The notes below the pieces were generated by a model. It was not told the origin of the DNA and searched no databases. It saw only the letters and a list, made by a program, of their open reading frames with translations. Below are positions 34,888-47,207 of a stretch of 64,000 bases of DNA, one piece after another (within the stretch, counting starts at the first letter, position 1; each line of letters starts with the position of its first letter). The translations under genes and the position numbers were made by a program. Source of the stretch: Rhizomys pruinosus (lineage: Eukaryota; Chordata; Mammalia; Rodentia; Spalacidae); contig VZQC01008065.1 of the NCBI GenBank assembly GCA_009823505.1, positions 1,076,953 through 1,140,952 of the forward strand, read 5' to 3'.

Positions 34888-34890
<3 letters not shown>
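34568..34890 (+). mobile_element. Old L1 (Lx-type) 3' UTR, tentative
   Basis: 'gggctcctgagccctgcccc' at about 34,629, 'gatgtagccttgctccactg' at 34,711 and 'attaaactcagcaagcccc' at about 34,772 recall the old rodent L1 3' UTR. It ends in purine-rich sequence and then a (GT)n run. Confidence 0.5.

Positions 34891-34926
<36 letters not shown>
34890..34926. repeat. (GT)n microsatellite
   Basis: Uninterrupted GT dinucleotides. Overlapping HTHTHT-type frames are read-through. Confidence 0.97.
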
Positions 34927-34927
<1 letters not shown>

Positions 34928-34929
34928 TA

Positions 34930-35765
34930 AGAATGCATTATATATAGGAATGAAATTGTTAAAAATGTGTTTAACAAAAGTCCTATCTTCAATAGCTAGC
35001 CTGGAAGCTTCCCCTTCATTCTGAAATTGATACAATATTTTCAACATAGAATTGTTATGTTGTCATGTAAGCATTTTAGTAAAAGCTAACACTGGGTTAT
35101 GAAATGTAACATGAAGCAAGAATACTTATGCCTTAGAGAAATAAGAACTAATGCCCCTGGGAATTTTAAAGTCAAGTTGAAACCATTCAGGAGACAGACA
35201 AGTATTTGGAGAGTGAAGAATGAATAGGAAATCTTGTCCAGCTGAAAATGTTCAGAGTAACCTAAAAATCTAAATCAGAAGATATAAATAGAAACTGAAA
35301 TGACTAAAGTGTAACCTTTAAAATACCTTTGCAGAGGAGGCAGACTAATTTCTGGTCAGAGATGGAAAGCAAGAGATTCTAAAGGATGATAATTCACATC
35401 TGAATAGATGCTTGTTGAGAACAGATGTAACTTCTGACTGCATTGTCCTGCCTCTCCAAACTGTCTCTGAGAAGAGAGCTGTTATGAGAGAAATTCTAAC
35501 CAAAAGCATAAATTTAACTTTATTAAAAAGAAAATAACATTTTTGCCTTTTTATAACCATATTCATTTTCTATTTCCTGGTAGAACTGAGAGGTTTTTAG
35601 CCTGCATTTTTGATCTATTAAATAAATTTTACAACTGCATTTTGTACACTTAGTTCATCAGTCATATGTTTCCTATCTTATAAATGCCAGTTTCTCCTAG
35701 TACAAAGAAGGTTACCATTGAGGAATACTTATTTTACTTGCCAAAAAGAAAAATATTAAGCAATG
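34930..35765. other. AT-rich non-coding sequence
   Basis: No gene or repeat recognised. Confidence 0.5.
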
Positions 35766-35771
35766 AAAAAT

Positions 35772-35960
35772 AGAGGCTGGAGAGATGGATGGCTGAGTGG
35801 TTATGATGGCTCAGCTAGGTTTGGTCCCTAGTATGCTCTAACAGCCTAGCTGCCATCTGTAATTCAACTTCCAATTGATCTTATGTCTTCCAGTGAGCAC
35901 TGAACAGCACTGGTGCACCTACTACATACATACAGACAAAACATTCATACTCATTCAACA
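35772..35960 (+). mobile_element. B2 SINE, old
   Basis: Head 'gaggctggagagatggatgg', diverged B box, and an 'actggtgcacctactacata' tail region. Confidence 0.75.
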
Positions 35961-36174
35961 GTTTTTAGAAAGAAAATTAATTTCTTTTAGTATTTTGTAG
36001 GTTCATAAAAATGTGTATTATTATAACATATATTTAATTCCTTTTTCAGGAAATTGAGAAAGTACAGTAATGAGATAGACATGACACAACTCACAAAAAG
36101 GATGTGCTTTCAAAACTCACACACACACAAATAATATATATATAATATAATATATATATTTAATATATCAGTAT

Positions 36175-36740
36175 TTCTTTTCTTTGTTATGATAAAACAT
36201 CCTGATTAAGCAACTTATTGAGCTTTTGGTTCCAGAAGAATATGAGTACATCATGGTGGCGAGGGATGGGAGGAGATCAGCTGAGCCGAAAACTGACATC
36301 TTCAAACTTTCCTGTAGAAAAGCTCAGGAAGGAGACAAAGAAACTGGAAATGAGAACTAGCCCTGAACTCTTTTTTTTTTTTTAATTTTATTTATTTCTG
36401 TTTGTGTATGAATGTGCTGTCTGCATGCAAGTCTGTGCACCCGTGTCGTGCAACGCCGCGGAGTTCAGAAAAGGGTCTCGGATTCCCCTGGAACTGGAGT
36501 TCTCCTGGAATTGGAGCTTCAGACGTTCTCAGCCGCCATGGGTGCTGGGATACCAAAAAAAGAGCGTCGGCGCTCTTACCGCTAGGCCATCTCTCCAGCC
36601 CCTAGCCCTGAACTCTTAATGCCTCCCCCAGTCTGGTGCTCCCTCCAGCAATTCTGTCCTTCCCTGGAATCTATGATGTCCCAAAACAGCGCCACCATCT
36701 GACCAGGTTTCAAATACATGGACTTATAGAAGGCCCCTCA
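36175..36740. mobile_element. Rodent interspersed repeat interrupted by a B2
   Basis: The two halves (36,175-36,372 and 36,602-36,740) are one element split by a B2. 'tgttatgataaaacatcctg', then 'tcatggtggcgagggatggg', then 'ccatctgaccaggtttcaaa' follow the order of a common rodent repeat, which I recall as hAT-Charlie-like URR1. The class name is uncertain. Confidence 0.55.
36373..36601 (-). mobile_element. B2 SINE, recent, nested, with 16-bp target-site duplication
   Basis: Minus-strand B2 with T-rich tail complement at its left end. Flanked by CTAGCCCTGAACTCTT at 36,357-36,372 and 36,602-36,617 (perfect). It carries the lineage duplication 'GGAACTGGAG...GGAATTGGAG' at about 36,489-36,518. 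Confidence 0.96.
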
Positions 36741-36744
36741 TTCT

Positions 36745-36746
<2 letters not shown>

Positions 36747-36789
<43 letters not shown>

Positions 36790-36856
36790 ACACACACACA
36801 CATAGTTCTTACGCACACACACACACCACCACACACCACCACACCACACTACTCTC

Positions 36857-36898
<42 letters not shown>
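36747..36898. repeat. Compound (CA)n microsatellite
   Basis: Two long CA runs (about 36,747-36,788 and 36,860-36,898) are separated by CACCAC-type interruptions and one 'tagttcttacg' break. It ends next to the tail of a minus-strand L1. Confidence 0.97.
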
Positions 36899-36902
<4 letters not shown>

Positions 36903-36905
36903 TTT

Positions 36906-37165
36906 TTCCCAAAGCCAATTTTTATTGAAGCTTTGTGAATTTCATACAAAATTTCCCAATCAAATCTAGACGCATTCCCCCTTCCTTGCCCCCTCCCCAC
37001 CCAACCAGAGCTGATGCATTTGGACAAACATGTTTTTCATCTTTTTTCTCAGTCTCTTTTAAAATTTTCAATGCTGAAGTTTACTGCTTCAGTCAGTTCT
37101 TTAACCCAGTCTTTTGTTGTTGTTGTTCCTTCCAATTTGCATCACTCAAAAATATGCATATATGC
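36906..37165 (-). mobile_element. L1 3' UTR (duplication copy 1)
   Basis: Minus-strand L1 3' terminus with tail complement 'caatttttattgaagctttg' and a C-rich complement of the G-rich tract at 36,978-37,002. Most of it lies in the tandem duplication. Confidence 0.85.
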
Positions 37166-38667
37166 ATGCCACATATATCAAGATTATGACATCATAGGTT
37201 TTAGCATCTTTAGCTTATGACAATTTTTCTTTATTAGGCTGAAGGATGTTATTTTTGAAAGCTCTTCAGCAAGCCCAAATCACTATCAGTTCTGCCTTTG
37301 TGTTTCACAGAGGTTTTCCCTTCCTATGGTCACTAAATAACGTCCAGTAAGCACAGCATCCTGTACTTGTCTCCATGATACAGCCAGTAGTCCAACAATG
37401 GCAGTCTATACTCTGAAGAGGCTGAAACACCAATAGTTGTTCAGTCCACAAGCTGGATGTCTCAGCAGTCCCCATATGGCACTGAAGGCACACACATATA
37501 TTTTAAGACATATATTGCTTAGCCCAAGCAGACTTTAAACTTGAAAAATTCATGACTAAGACTATTTGACTGGAAAAACATTGTTCTCAAAGCATCTACG
37601 GTCTCAAAGGAGAGCAAGCTTTTATTTAGGACCTAAATACCTTAGGCTCCTTAATCTCCATACTTCAAATCCAGAGTTCTGGCATGACAGGCCTGTACTC
37701 ATTTATCTGGCTCCAACACCAACTTTCTAAATAAATATTTTGTTTTCTGGAATCAGGTGAGATTAAATTTGGGAGAAAGATTTTTCTAGGAAGCACTCCA
37801 ATCTACTTCCTTAAGAATATATTTTCATGAGCACTCACAATAGATATTAATATAGTATTCCCAGAAAAATATATTCTTCAAATATATTTGGAGACATACT
37901 GATATACTCCCTCCCTTTAGACATCAGTAGACCTAAGGCACATAGAGATCTTTCAGTAGAAAAATCCATATAATTCATTTTGATACTTGGTCAGTTAAAA
38001 TGTCAAGTGAATTGGAAAACATGGAGACATGAATTAAGACCTAAAGGCAAACAAGGTATGCATGTGGGAGACAAAAGACTCTGAGTGGATATGGAAATGT
38101 GAGTTTAGACATAAGATGACTCAACAGAGTCATTTTATCTGCATTTTATGCAGATAAAATAATTAAAGAAACAACCCAAATGTGTTGACTGGAAAAGGAG
38201 TATTTCTAATAATACCATTAGTCTAAGTACTACTTGAAACCTTTAGGTCAACAAAGGATGCAATTTACATTACCAAAATTTCTGGTATTCAGTAAAGAAT
38301 ACAAATTGAATAACTCCAAAAAATGTAATTTCCTATAGGAAAAATTACCAAATTTATAAGCTTATTTATTCAAAATTATGTTTTTACATATCCTAGAAAT
38401 GAAATCTTCATAGCTAAAGTCTGAGTACTGCTGGAGAAATCATAAGCATATAGAAATAAGAGCTTTCTCTTCAATTAAACATTTTTCAAGTATTTGGAAC
38501 ATTTGTGAGTGCCAGATACTTGAACACCACAATGAAGAAATCAAGAGAGACTTAGTGTCTCTCTTTCTGAGTTTTCATTCCTCATTGATATTTAATATTA
38601 CAGCTATCTAGTTTCATGAAAAATGATTATATCTACTTTATTCATTTTATTTTCCTATATATCTCAG
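36922..38667 (+). repeat. Tandem duplication, copy 1 (1,746 bp)
   Basis: Starts 'ttattgaagctttgtgaatt' and ends 'cctatatatctcag'. The next base is an N, after which the same sequence restarts. Differences from copy 2 seen by eye: 37,334 T/G, 37,948 A/G, 37,995 T/A, and a 13-bp net length difference near 38,130. No gene is recognised in the non-L1 part (37,165-38,667). Confidence 0.95.
38132..38160. other. Perfect 12-bp hairpin at the copy 1/copy 2 indel
   Basis: ATTTTATCTGCA, loop TTTTA, then TGCAGATAAAAT. Copy 2 keeps only the right half (about 39,880-39,893). Confidence 0.9.
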
Positions 38668-38668
38668 N
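38668..38668. other. Single N at tandem-duplication junction
   Basis: The only ambiguous base between copies 1 and 2, exactly at the repeat boundary. Confidence 0.95.
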
Positions 38669-40402
38669 TTATTGAAGCTTTGTGAATTTCATACAAAATT
38701 TCCCAATCAAATCTAGACGCATTCCCCCTTCCTTGCCCCCTCCCCACCCAACCAGAGCTGATGCATTTGGACAAACATGTTTTTCATCTTTTTTCTCAGT
38801 CTCTTTTAAAATTTTCAATGCTGAAGTTTACTGCTTCAGTCAGTTCTTTAACCCAGTCTTTTGTTGTTGTTGTTCCTTCCAATTTGCATCACTCAAAAAT
38901 ATGCATATATGCATGCCACATATATCAAGATTATGACATCATAGGTTTTAGCATCTTTAGCTTATGACAATTTTTCTTTATTAGGCTGAAGGATGTTATT
39001 TTTGAAAGCTCTTCAGCAAGCCCAAATCACTATCAGTTCTGCCTTTGTGTTTCACAGAGGTTTTCCCTTCCTATGGTCACGAAATAACGTCCAGTAAGCA
39101 CAGCATCCTGTACTTGTCTCCATGATACAGCCAGTAGTCCAACAATGGCAGTCTATACTCTGAAGAGGCTGAAACACCAATAGTTGTTCAGTCCACAAGC
39201 TGGATGTCTCAGCAGTCCCCATATGGCACTGAAGGCACACACATATATTTTAAGACATATATTGCTTAGCCCAAGCAGACTTTAAACTTGAAAAATTCAT
39301 GACTAAGACTATTTGACTGGAAAAACATTGTTCTCAAAGCATCTACGGTCTCAAAGGAGAGCAAGCTTTTATTTAGGACCTAAATACCTTAGGCTCCTTA
39401 ATCTCCATACTTCAAATCCAGAGTTCTGGCATGACAGGCCTGTACTCATTTATCTGGCTCCAACACCAACTTTCTAAATAAATATTTTGTTTTCTGGAAT
39501 CAGGTGAGATTAAATTTGGGAGAAAGATTTTTCTAGGAAGCACTCCAATCTACTTCCTTAAGAATATATTTTCATGAGCACTCACAATAGATATTAATAT
39601 AGTATTCCCAGAAAAATATATTCTTCAAATATATTTGGAGACATACTGATATACTCCCTCCCTTTAGACATCAGTAGACCTAAGGCACATAGAGGTCTTT
39701 CAGTAGAAAAATCCATATAATTCATTTTGATACTTGGTCAGATAAAATGTCAAGTGAATTGGAAAACATGGAGACATGAATTAAGACCTAAAGGCAAACA
39801 AGGTATGCATGTGGGAGACAAAAGACTCTGAGTGGATATGGAAATGTGAGTTTAGACATAAGATGACTCAACAGAGAATATATGCAGATAAAATAATTAA
39901 AGAAACAACCCAAATGTGTTGACTGGAAAAGGAGTATTTCTAATAATACCATTAGTCTAAGTACTACTTGAAACCTTTAGGTCAACAAAGGATGCAATTT
40001 ACATTACCAAAATTTCTGGTATTCAGTAAAGAATACAAATTGAATAACTCCAAAAAATGTAATTTCCTATAGGAAAAATTACCAAATTTATAAGCTTATT
40101 TATTCAAAATTATGTTTTTACATATCCTAGAAATGAAATCTTCATAGCTAAAGTCTGAGTACTGCTGGAGAAATCATAAGCATATAGAAATAAGAGCTTT
40201 CTCTTCAATTAAACATTTTTCAAGTATTTGGAACATTTGTGAGTGCCAGATACTTGAACACCACAATGAAGAAATCAAGAGAGACTTAGTGTCTCTCTTT
40301 CTGAGTTTTCATTCCTCATTGATATTTAATATTACAGCTATCTAGTTTCATGAAAAATGATTATATCTACTTTATTCATTTTATTTTCCTATATATCTCA
40401 GG
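38669..40402 (+). repeat. Tandem duplication, copy 2 (about 1,733 bp)
   Basis: About 99.8% identical to copy 1 apart from one indel. It includes a second copy of the L1 3' UTR at 38,669-38,910. After 40,402 the sequence continues 'gagagtcttggtcaac', the unique right flank. Confidence 0.95.
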
Positions 40403-40599
40403 AGAGTCTTGGTCAACATCAAATCAAAGAAGTATATGTTTATAAATACTCTTCCTGGACCAGCCTCTCTCCTGTATACCAAAACAGAAAAAAAATAGCT
40501 TTAGTTCTTGACAAAGCCGTCTTTTCCTTTAAATTAAGTGAGGTTATTTCAAAGGATCATTTTATATAAGTATTTTGTTATTCATTCCATTTCTATTTG

Positions 40600-40690
40600 T
40601 TTTAGAAAGAGAGTATCATTGTAGGCCTGGCTGCCCTGAAAGTCTTTGCCACCAAAGTGCTGAGATTAAAGTTGTTCACGGCATTCCTGA
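40600..40690 (-). mobile_element. B1 remnant
   Basis: 'gtaggcctggctgccctgaa' and 'caccaaagtgctgagattaa' are B1 words in minus orientation. Confidence 0.5.
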
Positions 40691-40694
40691 GCTC

Positions 40695-41660
40695 CTTTTA
40701 TTTTGCTTTATTATTTTATGTGTCTGGGTTAGTGTATACTAAGTCCATTGGGTCATCTATAAAAGGCAAAAAATGGTTTCAGATAACCTTGAGCTAGAGT
40801 TAAAGTCAGTTATGAATAGCCTGACACATTATGGGAATTCATAGCTTACAGAAGATCCAGAAGTGATCTTAATCCCTGAACCATTTCTTCCTGTTTATGT
40901 AAGGACATGTTCATTCACACATATAATGTACTTTGTACATACCTCACCCTGAGTTCTACAGCCATTCCCTTCTTCATCTCACCTACTATTATCCCCTTTG
41001 TGCCAAGATTTCTTTGCTTCTACTTTCATATTATCCTCTATGAAGAGATAATCTTTCCGATGCTGAGAACAGATGGCCGGGGAATCCCATTTTGATTTCT
41101 AGTCAAAGCTACCATATGTTTTCAAAATTTCTCTTCTCTCAATACCTGCTTTCAGGAGTAGTAAGAAATTTAGAATAGTAAAACTGTACTATATTAGAGT
41201 ACATCTAAAGTATCATTTTCACAAAAGAGGAAAATATTCACAAAGTACACTTAAAATATAAATATTATATATACATATATATGTGTATGCATATGTATAT
41301 GTATACATTCCTAATAATAAATCGAATGTATTTATGTAAATAAAGTTTAAGGAAAAGCATAGGGACAAATATTCAACTGCCAGGCATAATGTAAATTTTA
41401 TAAACATATATTATAAATGGATTTTTTATTGTGATGCACGTCTTTTCATTGAATTTTTATGTGTTTCATACATAATGATTCACTCAGTCTTAATTGCCAC
41501 TATTTCTGCTTCTCCCTTGGCACCCTCCCTAGACCACCTCAACCCCTGGAATTTAAGCCTTTTGCCATTACTCCTGGGGTCCACTGTGCCAAGTTACTCT
41601 TCCCACTCACTCTTCAATGACAGCTTCTCCCCTAAATTCTCCTTAGCCTATCTGGAGTCT
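40695..41660. other. Non-coding; possible B3 and L1 tail remnants
   Basis: A weak minus-strand B3-like stretch lies at 40,700-40,895. A 3'-UTR-like minus-strand fragment lies at 41,445-41,660 ('attgaatttttatgtgtttc'). No gene is recognised. Confidence 0.4.
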
Positions 41661-41671
41661 CTTTTCTTTTT

Positions 41672-42480
41672 CTAAAATATTTTATTGAGGATTTGTGTAC
41701 TTCATACATTATTTGTCAGTCCAAATTAGACACATTCCCCTCGCCATGCCCCCACCACACCCCAGTTCATGCTTTCTGCCATACATGTCTTGCAATTTTC
41801 TCTCAGTCATTCCAAAATTCTTCACTGCAGACGCTTGTTGTTTTGGGCAGAATTCAACTGCATCAGTCACTTCTTTGACCCAGTCATTATGTTGTTGTTC
41901 CCTCCCCTTTGTATTGCTCCAACAATATACCCACATAACCATCAGATGTGTATCAAAATTATGACTTCCAAGAGGAAACTGTATGTTAATTCCAAAATAT
42001 GTTTTAGCATTCACATTGTCCCCTTTAATTTTTTATTACACTGACATATGAATATGTACCTTCTGCACATATACAGCAGTTACGGAGTCTGTAAAGAAGT
42101 GACAGGTCAATTCTAGAGCCTGTTAAGAGATACACATTAGAACAGCACAGTTGGTTTCAGATTAAAAGAAATAATGTTATTCAGTTTACCTTTCAAATGG
42201 GGATTTGATGTTAGCATCCACAAATGAGGGTAACCATTTTGAATTCACATTTTTCTCCTTTAATTTTATATTACTCCAAAGTATGTATACATATCTTCCC
42301 CCCATATACCACAATTACAAAGTCTGAAAAGAAGTGGGAGGTTAATTCTAGATCTCATTAAACTATTCATATTATAATGGTACAGTTGCTTTAGGTTAAA
42401 AGATGATAGCACCAAATACCTAGTAGTAAGGCAAAATTGCTCATTTTGGTGTTTGGTGCTATCATCCACAGATGAAGGAT
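41672..42480 (-). mobile_element. L1 3' UTR with ~235-bp internal duplication
   Basis: The G-rich tract complement is at 41,735-41,765. 42,010-42,240 and 42,245-42,478 are two diverged copies of the same segment: 'cctttaatttt', then 'acagtctgtaaagaagtg'-like, then 'catccacaaatgaggg'-like. Confidence 0.8.
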
Positions 42481-45400
42481 ACAATTTGTTGTTTATTTTT
42501 CAGGGACTGTGTTACTTCACTTAGCATAATATCTTCTAGTTCCATCCATTTACCTGCAAAGTTCATGATGTCATCTTTCTTTACTGCTACATAGAACTCT
42601 ATTGTGTAGATTTACCACATTTTCTCTATCCACTCATAGGTTGAGGGGCATTTGGGTTGGTTCCAATTCTTCACTATTGTGAAGAGAGCTGCAATAAACA
42701 TAGATGTGCATGTATCTCTGCAGTAGGTTGAGTCTTGTGGGTATATACCCAGGAGTGGGATGGCTGGGTCAAGTTACCACCTGACCATTTTGAATCTTTT
42801 AAGGGTTCTCCACACTGCTTTCCATAGTGGTTCTAGGAATTTACATTCCTACCAGCAGTGGATGAGTGTTTCCCTTTCCCCACATCCTCTCCAGCATTTG
42901 GTGTCTTTTGTTTGCAAGATCTTAGCCAGTTTTATAGGAGTGAGATGATATCTGAAAGTGGTTTTAATTTCCATTTCCTTAATTATTAATGATATGGAGC
43001 CCTTTTTAAGATGTTGGTCAGATTATTTCCTCATTTGTGAAGTTTTTTACTTCTTTGATTTTTTAGTGGTTTAAATATTCTGGATGTTAATGCTGTATCA
43101 GGAATATCACTGGTGAAGGTTTCCTTCCACTCTGTAGGTTTTCTCTTCATTTCATTGATTGTTTCTTTCCTTGTACAAAAGCTTTTGAGTTTAATGAGAT
43201 CCCACTTGTCAGTTGTTGATCTTATTTCCTGCACACTGCTGTTTGATTTAGAAAGTATTTTCCTCTACCTGTGTCTTGTTAGGTTGCTGCCAAACTTTTC
43301 TTGTATCACCTTCAGAGTTTTGGGCTACATGTTGAGATCTTTGTTCCATTTGGAGTTGATTTTCAGACAAGGTGAGAAGTAGGGGTTTAATTTTATTCTT
43401 CTATAAATGGTGATGCAGTTTTGCCAGCAGCATTTGCTGAAGATGCTGTCTTTCATCCATTGAGTCTTCTTGGCCCCTTTGTCAAATATGAGGTGGCTGA
43501 AGTTATATGTGCTCATTTGGATCTTCAGTTTTGTTTCATTGGTCAACAGGTCTGTTTTTATGCCAGTACCAGGCTGTTATGACTATAGCCCTGTAATATA
43601 GTTTGAAGTATGGCATAGTGATCCCCCCTGTATTGCACTTTTTGCTCAGGGTTGCTTTGGCTATTCGGGGTCTTTCGTTTTTTCATATCAATTTAAGGAT
43701 TTTTATTTCCATGTCTGTAAAGAAACTCTTGGGGATTTTAACTGGGATTGCTTTGTATTGTATTAATTAATACATTAATTAATAACTAGTTAATATTGTA
43801 TTAATATACAGATTGAATCTATATATTAATTTGGGTAGAATGGACCATTTTTACTGTATTAATTTTTCCAATCCAGGAGCATGAGAGGTCTTTCCATCTT
43901 CTGATGTCTTCTTCAATCTCCTTCTTCATGGGTTTAAAATTTTTGTTTTAGAGATTTTTGGGTTTTTTGATAAAGTTTGTTCCTAGGTATTTTATATGTT
44001 TTGAGGATATTGTGATTGGGAAGGTCTTCTTGTGTTCCTTCTCCAGTTGCTTCTTTTTGGTGTGGAGAAAGGCTACTGATTTTTCTAGGTTAATTTTGTA
44101 TCCCACCATTTTACTGAAACTCTTAATCATTTCTAGGAGTATTCTGGCAGAGTTTTTAGCATCCCATCGGTAAACTATCATATCATCTGCAAAGTGGGAT
44201 AGTTTGACTTCCTCTTTTCCTATTAGTACTCCTTTATTTCCCTTTCTTGTTTTATTGCCCTGGCAAGTGTTTCAAACACTATATTGAAGAGGAGTGGTGA
44301 TTGGGGACAGCCTTGCCATATTACAGCCTTTAAGGTGAATGCTTCTAACTTTTCTCCATTTAGGATGATGTTGGCTGTGGTTTTGTTGTATATGGTTTGA
44401 TTACATTGAGGAATATTCCCTCCAGTTCAATTCCCTCTAGGACTTTGAGCATGAAGGGATACTGAATTTTGCCAAAGGCTTTTTCTGCATCAATTGAGAT
44501 GATCATGTGGTTTTAGTCTTTCAATCTATTTATGTATTTTTTGATATTTATTGATTTATGTATGTTGAATCATCCCTTCATCACTGGTATTAATCCAACT
44601 TAGTCATGATGGATGATCTTTTTGATGTTGGTCTGTATGAGGTTTGCAAATATTTTATTGAGAATTTTTGCATCTATGTTCATTAATGAGATGGGTCAAT
44701 AGTTTTCTTTTTTTGGTTGTATTTTTGCCTATTTTTTGTGTTAGAGTGATGCTGGTGTCATAGAAGGAATTTGGGAGGTTTTCCTCTGTATCCTTCTGAT
44801 AACTTTTAGTAAGAATGGTTGTAAATCCTTTTTAAATGTTTTATAGAATTCTACCATGAAATTGTCTGGGCCTAGGCTTTTTTTAGTTGGGAGGTTTACT
44901 ATTACATTTCAACTTCCTCATATATTATGGGTCTGTTTAATTTTATCCTTTCAAAGAACCAGCTTTTGGATTCATTGATTCTTTGTATTGTTTTCTTTGT
45001 TTCTATTTCATTGATTCTGCTCTTATTTTAGTGATTTCTTCCTGTGTGTTCGATTTAGGGTTCATTTGTTGTTGTCTCTCAAATGTCTTTAGCTGCAGTG
45101 TGTTGGCTCATTTGTTTGTCCTTTTTCTACTTTTTTAATGTAGGCACTAAGGGTTATAAACTTCTGTCTTAGGACTGCTTTTAAAGTATCCCATAAGTTT
45201 TGCTGTGTTGTATTTTCTTTTTCATTTAGTTCTAGGAATGTTTTTCTTTCTTTCTTTATTTCTTCCGTGACCCATTCATTTTTCAGGAGTGTGTTGTTTA
45301 GTCTCCATGTGCTCTTGTAGATAGTTGGGCTTATTCTGGTGTTGATATTGAGTTTTATTGCACTGTGGTCTCATAGAATTCATGAAATTATTTCAATAAT

Positions 45401-46125
45401 TTTGTATTCACAGAGTTGTTTTTTTTTTATTTTTATTTTTTTCTGTGTCTCAGTATGTGGTCAATTTTGGAGAATGTTCCATGGGGTGCTGAATAGAAAG
45501 CATATTCTCTAGTTTTTGGGTGGAACATTCTGTAGATATCTGTGAGGTTCATTTGATGTATCCTATTGTTCAGTTCAGATGTGTCTCTTTTTATTCTTTG
45601 TCCAGTTGACCTATCTAATGGGCTCAGCAGGGCATTGAAGACCACTATTAGTGTGTTGGGATTAATCTGTGCCTTGAGGTCCTGTAAAATTGTGTTTACA
45701 AGGTTTGGTGCACTGAAGTTTGGTGTGCATATATTCATGATTGTGAAATCTTCATGGTTAATTGATCCATTGATAAGTATTTAGTGGCCCTCTCTGTCTC
45801 TTCTGATTACTTTTACTTTGAAGTCTATTTTGTCTGATAGTAAAATAGCAGCTCCTCCTTGCTTTTTGGTACCATTTGCTTGTGATATTTTTTCCATCCC
45901 TTCACTTTATTTTGATACCTATCCTTGAGAGAAAGATGGGTTTATTGCAGACAGCAAATAGATGTGTTGTTTCCTAATACAGTCTCCCATTCTATGTCTT
46001 TTGATTGGGGAGTTCAGCACATTAATATTTAAAGTTATTATTGAGAGATTGTGATGCTTCCTTTTGCTTATTTTCTGTTTTCTTTCTTGGTATAGGTTTG
46101 TATTTCTGCAGTTATACTTGTATTC
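42470..46125 (-). pseudogene. ORF2: L1 ORF2 (endonuclease-reverse transcriptase), degenerate
   Basis: ORF2 encodes the AP-type endonuclease, the reverse transcriptase and a Cys-rich C-terminus used in target-primed reverse transcription. The start is placed at the ATG at 46,125, just after the end of ORF1. The length (about 3.65 kb, some 1,220 codons) is near the usual ~1,280. The endonuclease is readable around 46,060-45,433 ('SPLDRS', 'FSKIDHILRHRKK'), but its GDFN motif reads VVFN at 45,634-45,645. That loses the conserved Asp. The reverse-transcriptase FADD motif is retained near 44,183-44,196 (HFADDMIVY). Many stops and frameshifts interrupt the frame, including an AT-rich expansion at 43,757-43,805. 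Confidence 0.93.
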
Positions 46126-46141
46126 ATTACTCTCTCATATT

Positions 46142-47207
46142 GCTTGGGAATAGTTGCTCCTTTCCTCTGACCTTTGAATTGTTTCAAGTATTTTCTGAAT
46201 GGTTGGTTTCCTGGACATGAATTCTCTCATTTTGTTATGTCATGAAAGATTTTTCTTTCTCCTTCAACTATAATTGACATTTTTGCTAGGTATAGTAATC
46301 TGGGTTGGCATCTATAGTTGTTTAGTACTGGGAATACTTTGGTCCAAGTTCTTCTGGCTTTCATCATTTGCGTTGAAAAGCCAGCTGTAATTCTGATGGG
46401 TTTTCCTTTATGTGTAACTTGTTGTTCTTCTCTTACAGCCTTCAATAATTTGTCTTTGTTTGGAGCGTCTAGTGTTTTAACTATGATATGGTGTGGGGTA
46501 TTCTTTTTTTGATATTGTCTATTTGGTGTTCTATGTGCTATCTTGTATTTGTATGGGTTTGTCATTTTTCAGTTTGGGGAAATTTTCTCCTATTTTTCTG
46601 TTGAATATCTGATCAATACCTTTGTCCTGAGATTCTTCTCTTTCTTCTATCCATATGATGCGGAGGTTTGAACTTTTCTTATGTGTTCCATATTTAATGA
46701 TTGTTCCACACTTGTCGTTTTTTAAAAATTTTCATACTCTTTGTTTGAGCATTGCAGTTCTTCCACCTTGTCTTTCAGTGTTGATATTCTACTTTCTGCT
46801 CCATGCAATCTGTTACTGAGGCTTTCTCCCATCTTGTCCTGCTGATTGTAAGAGTGCTCAATTTCCTTTTTCACTTCATCATGTGATTTCTTCAGTATTT
46901 CCAGTTCCCTTTAGAGTTTGTCATTCTTACTAGATCCTTGATTTGCTGGTCGGTTTCCTGTTTCATTTTGGTATGGGGTCTTTTCAGTGGTGTGGGATCT
47001 TTTCAGTGTTTCCACTTAATTCCTGAGTTTGTCATTCTCTTCCTTCATTTCTTTGAGTATGTGTATTATTGTTCTTTTGAGATCTATGTCCTGGGTTATC
47101 TCCAGGGAGAACTCATTGTTGGGCTCTTCTATAGGGTTGCCTGATTTTCTTGGGGATATATTATTTGCTTTTCCCATGTTGTTGATTTTCCTTTGTGCTC
47201 TTGGCAT
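46142..47207 (-). pseudogene. ORF1: L1 ORF1 (nucleic-acid-binding chaperone), degenerate
   Basis: ORF1 encodes the trimeric RNA-binding protein of the L1 particle. The start ATG at 47,207 gives 'MPRAQRKINNMGKANN'. A stop follows at about 47,016-47,018. Coiled-coil-like heptads continue in the same region (about 46,890-46,740). The RRM and C-terminal domain are readable at 46,565-46,227 ('HHIIVKTLDAPNKDKLLKAV', 'GKPIRITAGFS', 'ARRTW'). A frameshift near 46,230 separates the last ~28 codons, which end at about 46,142. The length (~355 codons) matches the family. Confidence 0.92.

Noticed and set aside
490..36898. CRISPR-like or satellite arrays suggested by regular repeats
   Set aside because: All regular arrays are microsatellites (GATA, CA/GT, TA, TTTA). 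None has repeat-spacer architecture, and the genome is mammalian.
36636..36938. His/Thr-repeat and Val/Cys-repeat frames
   Set aside because: Translation of a CA/GT microsatellite; no coding signal.
36922..40402. Biological tandem gene duplication
   Set aside because: No gene is present, and an N sits exactly at the copy boundary with allele-level difference. An assembly artefact is more likely.
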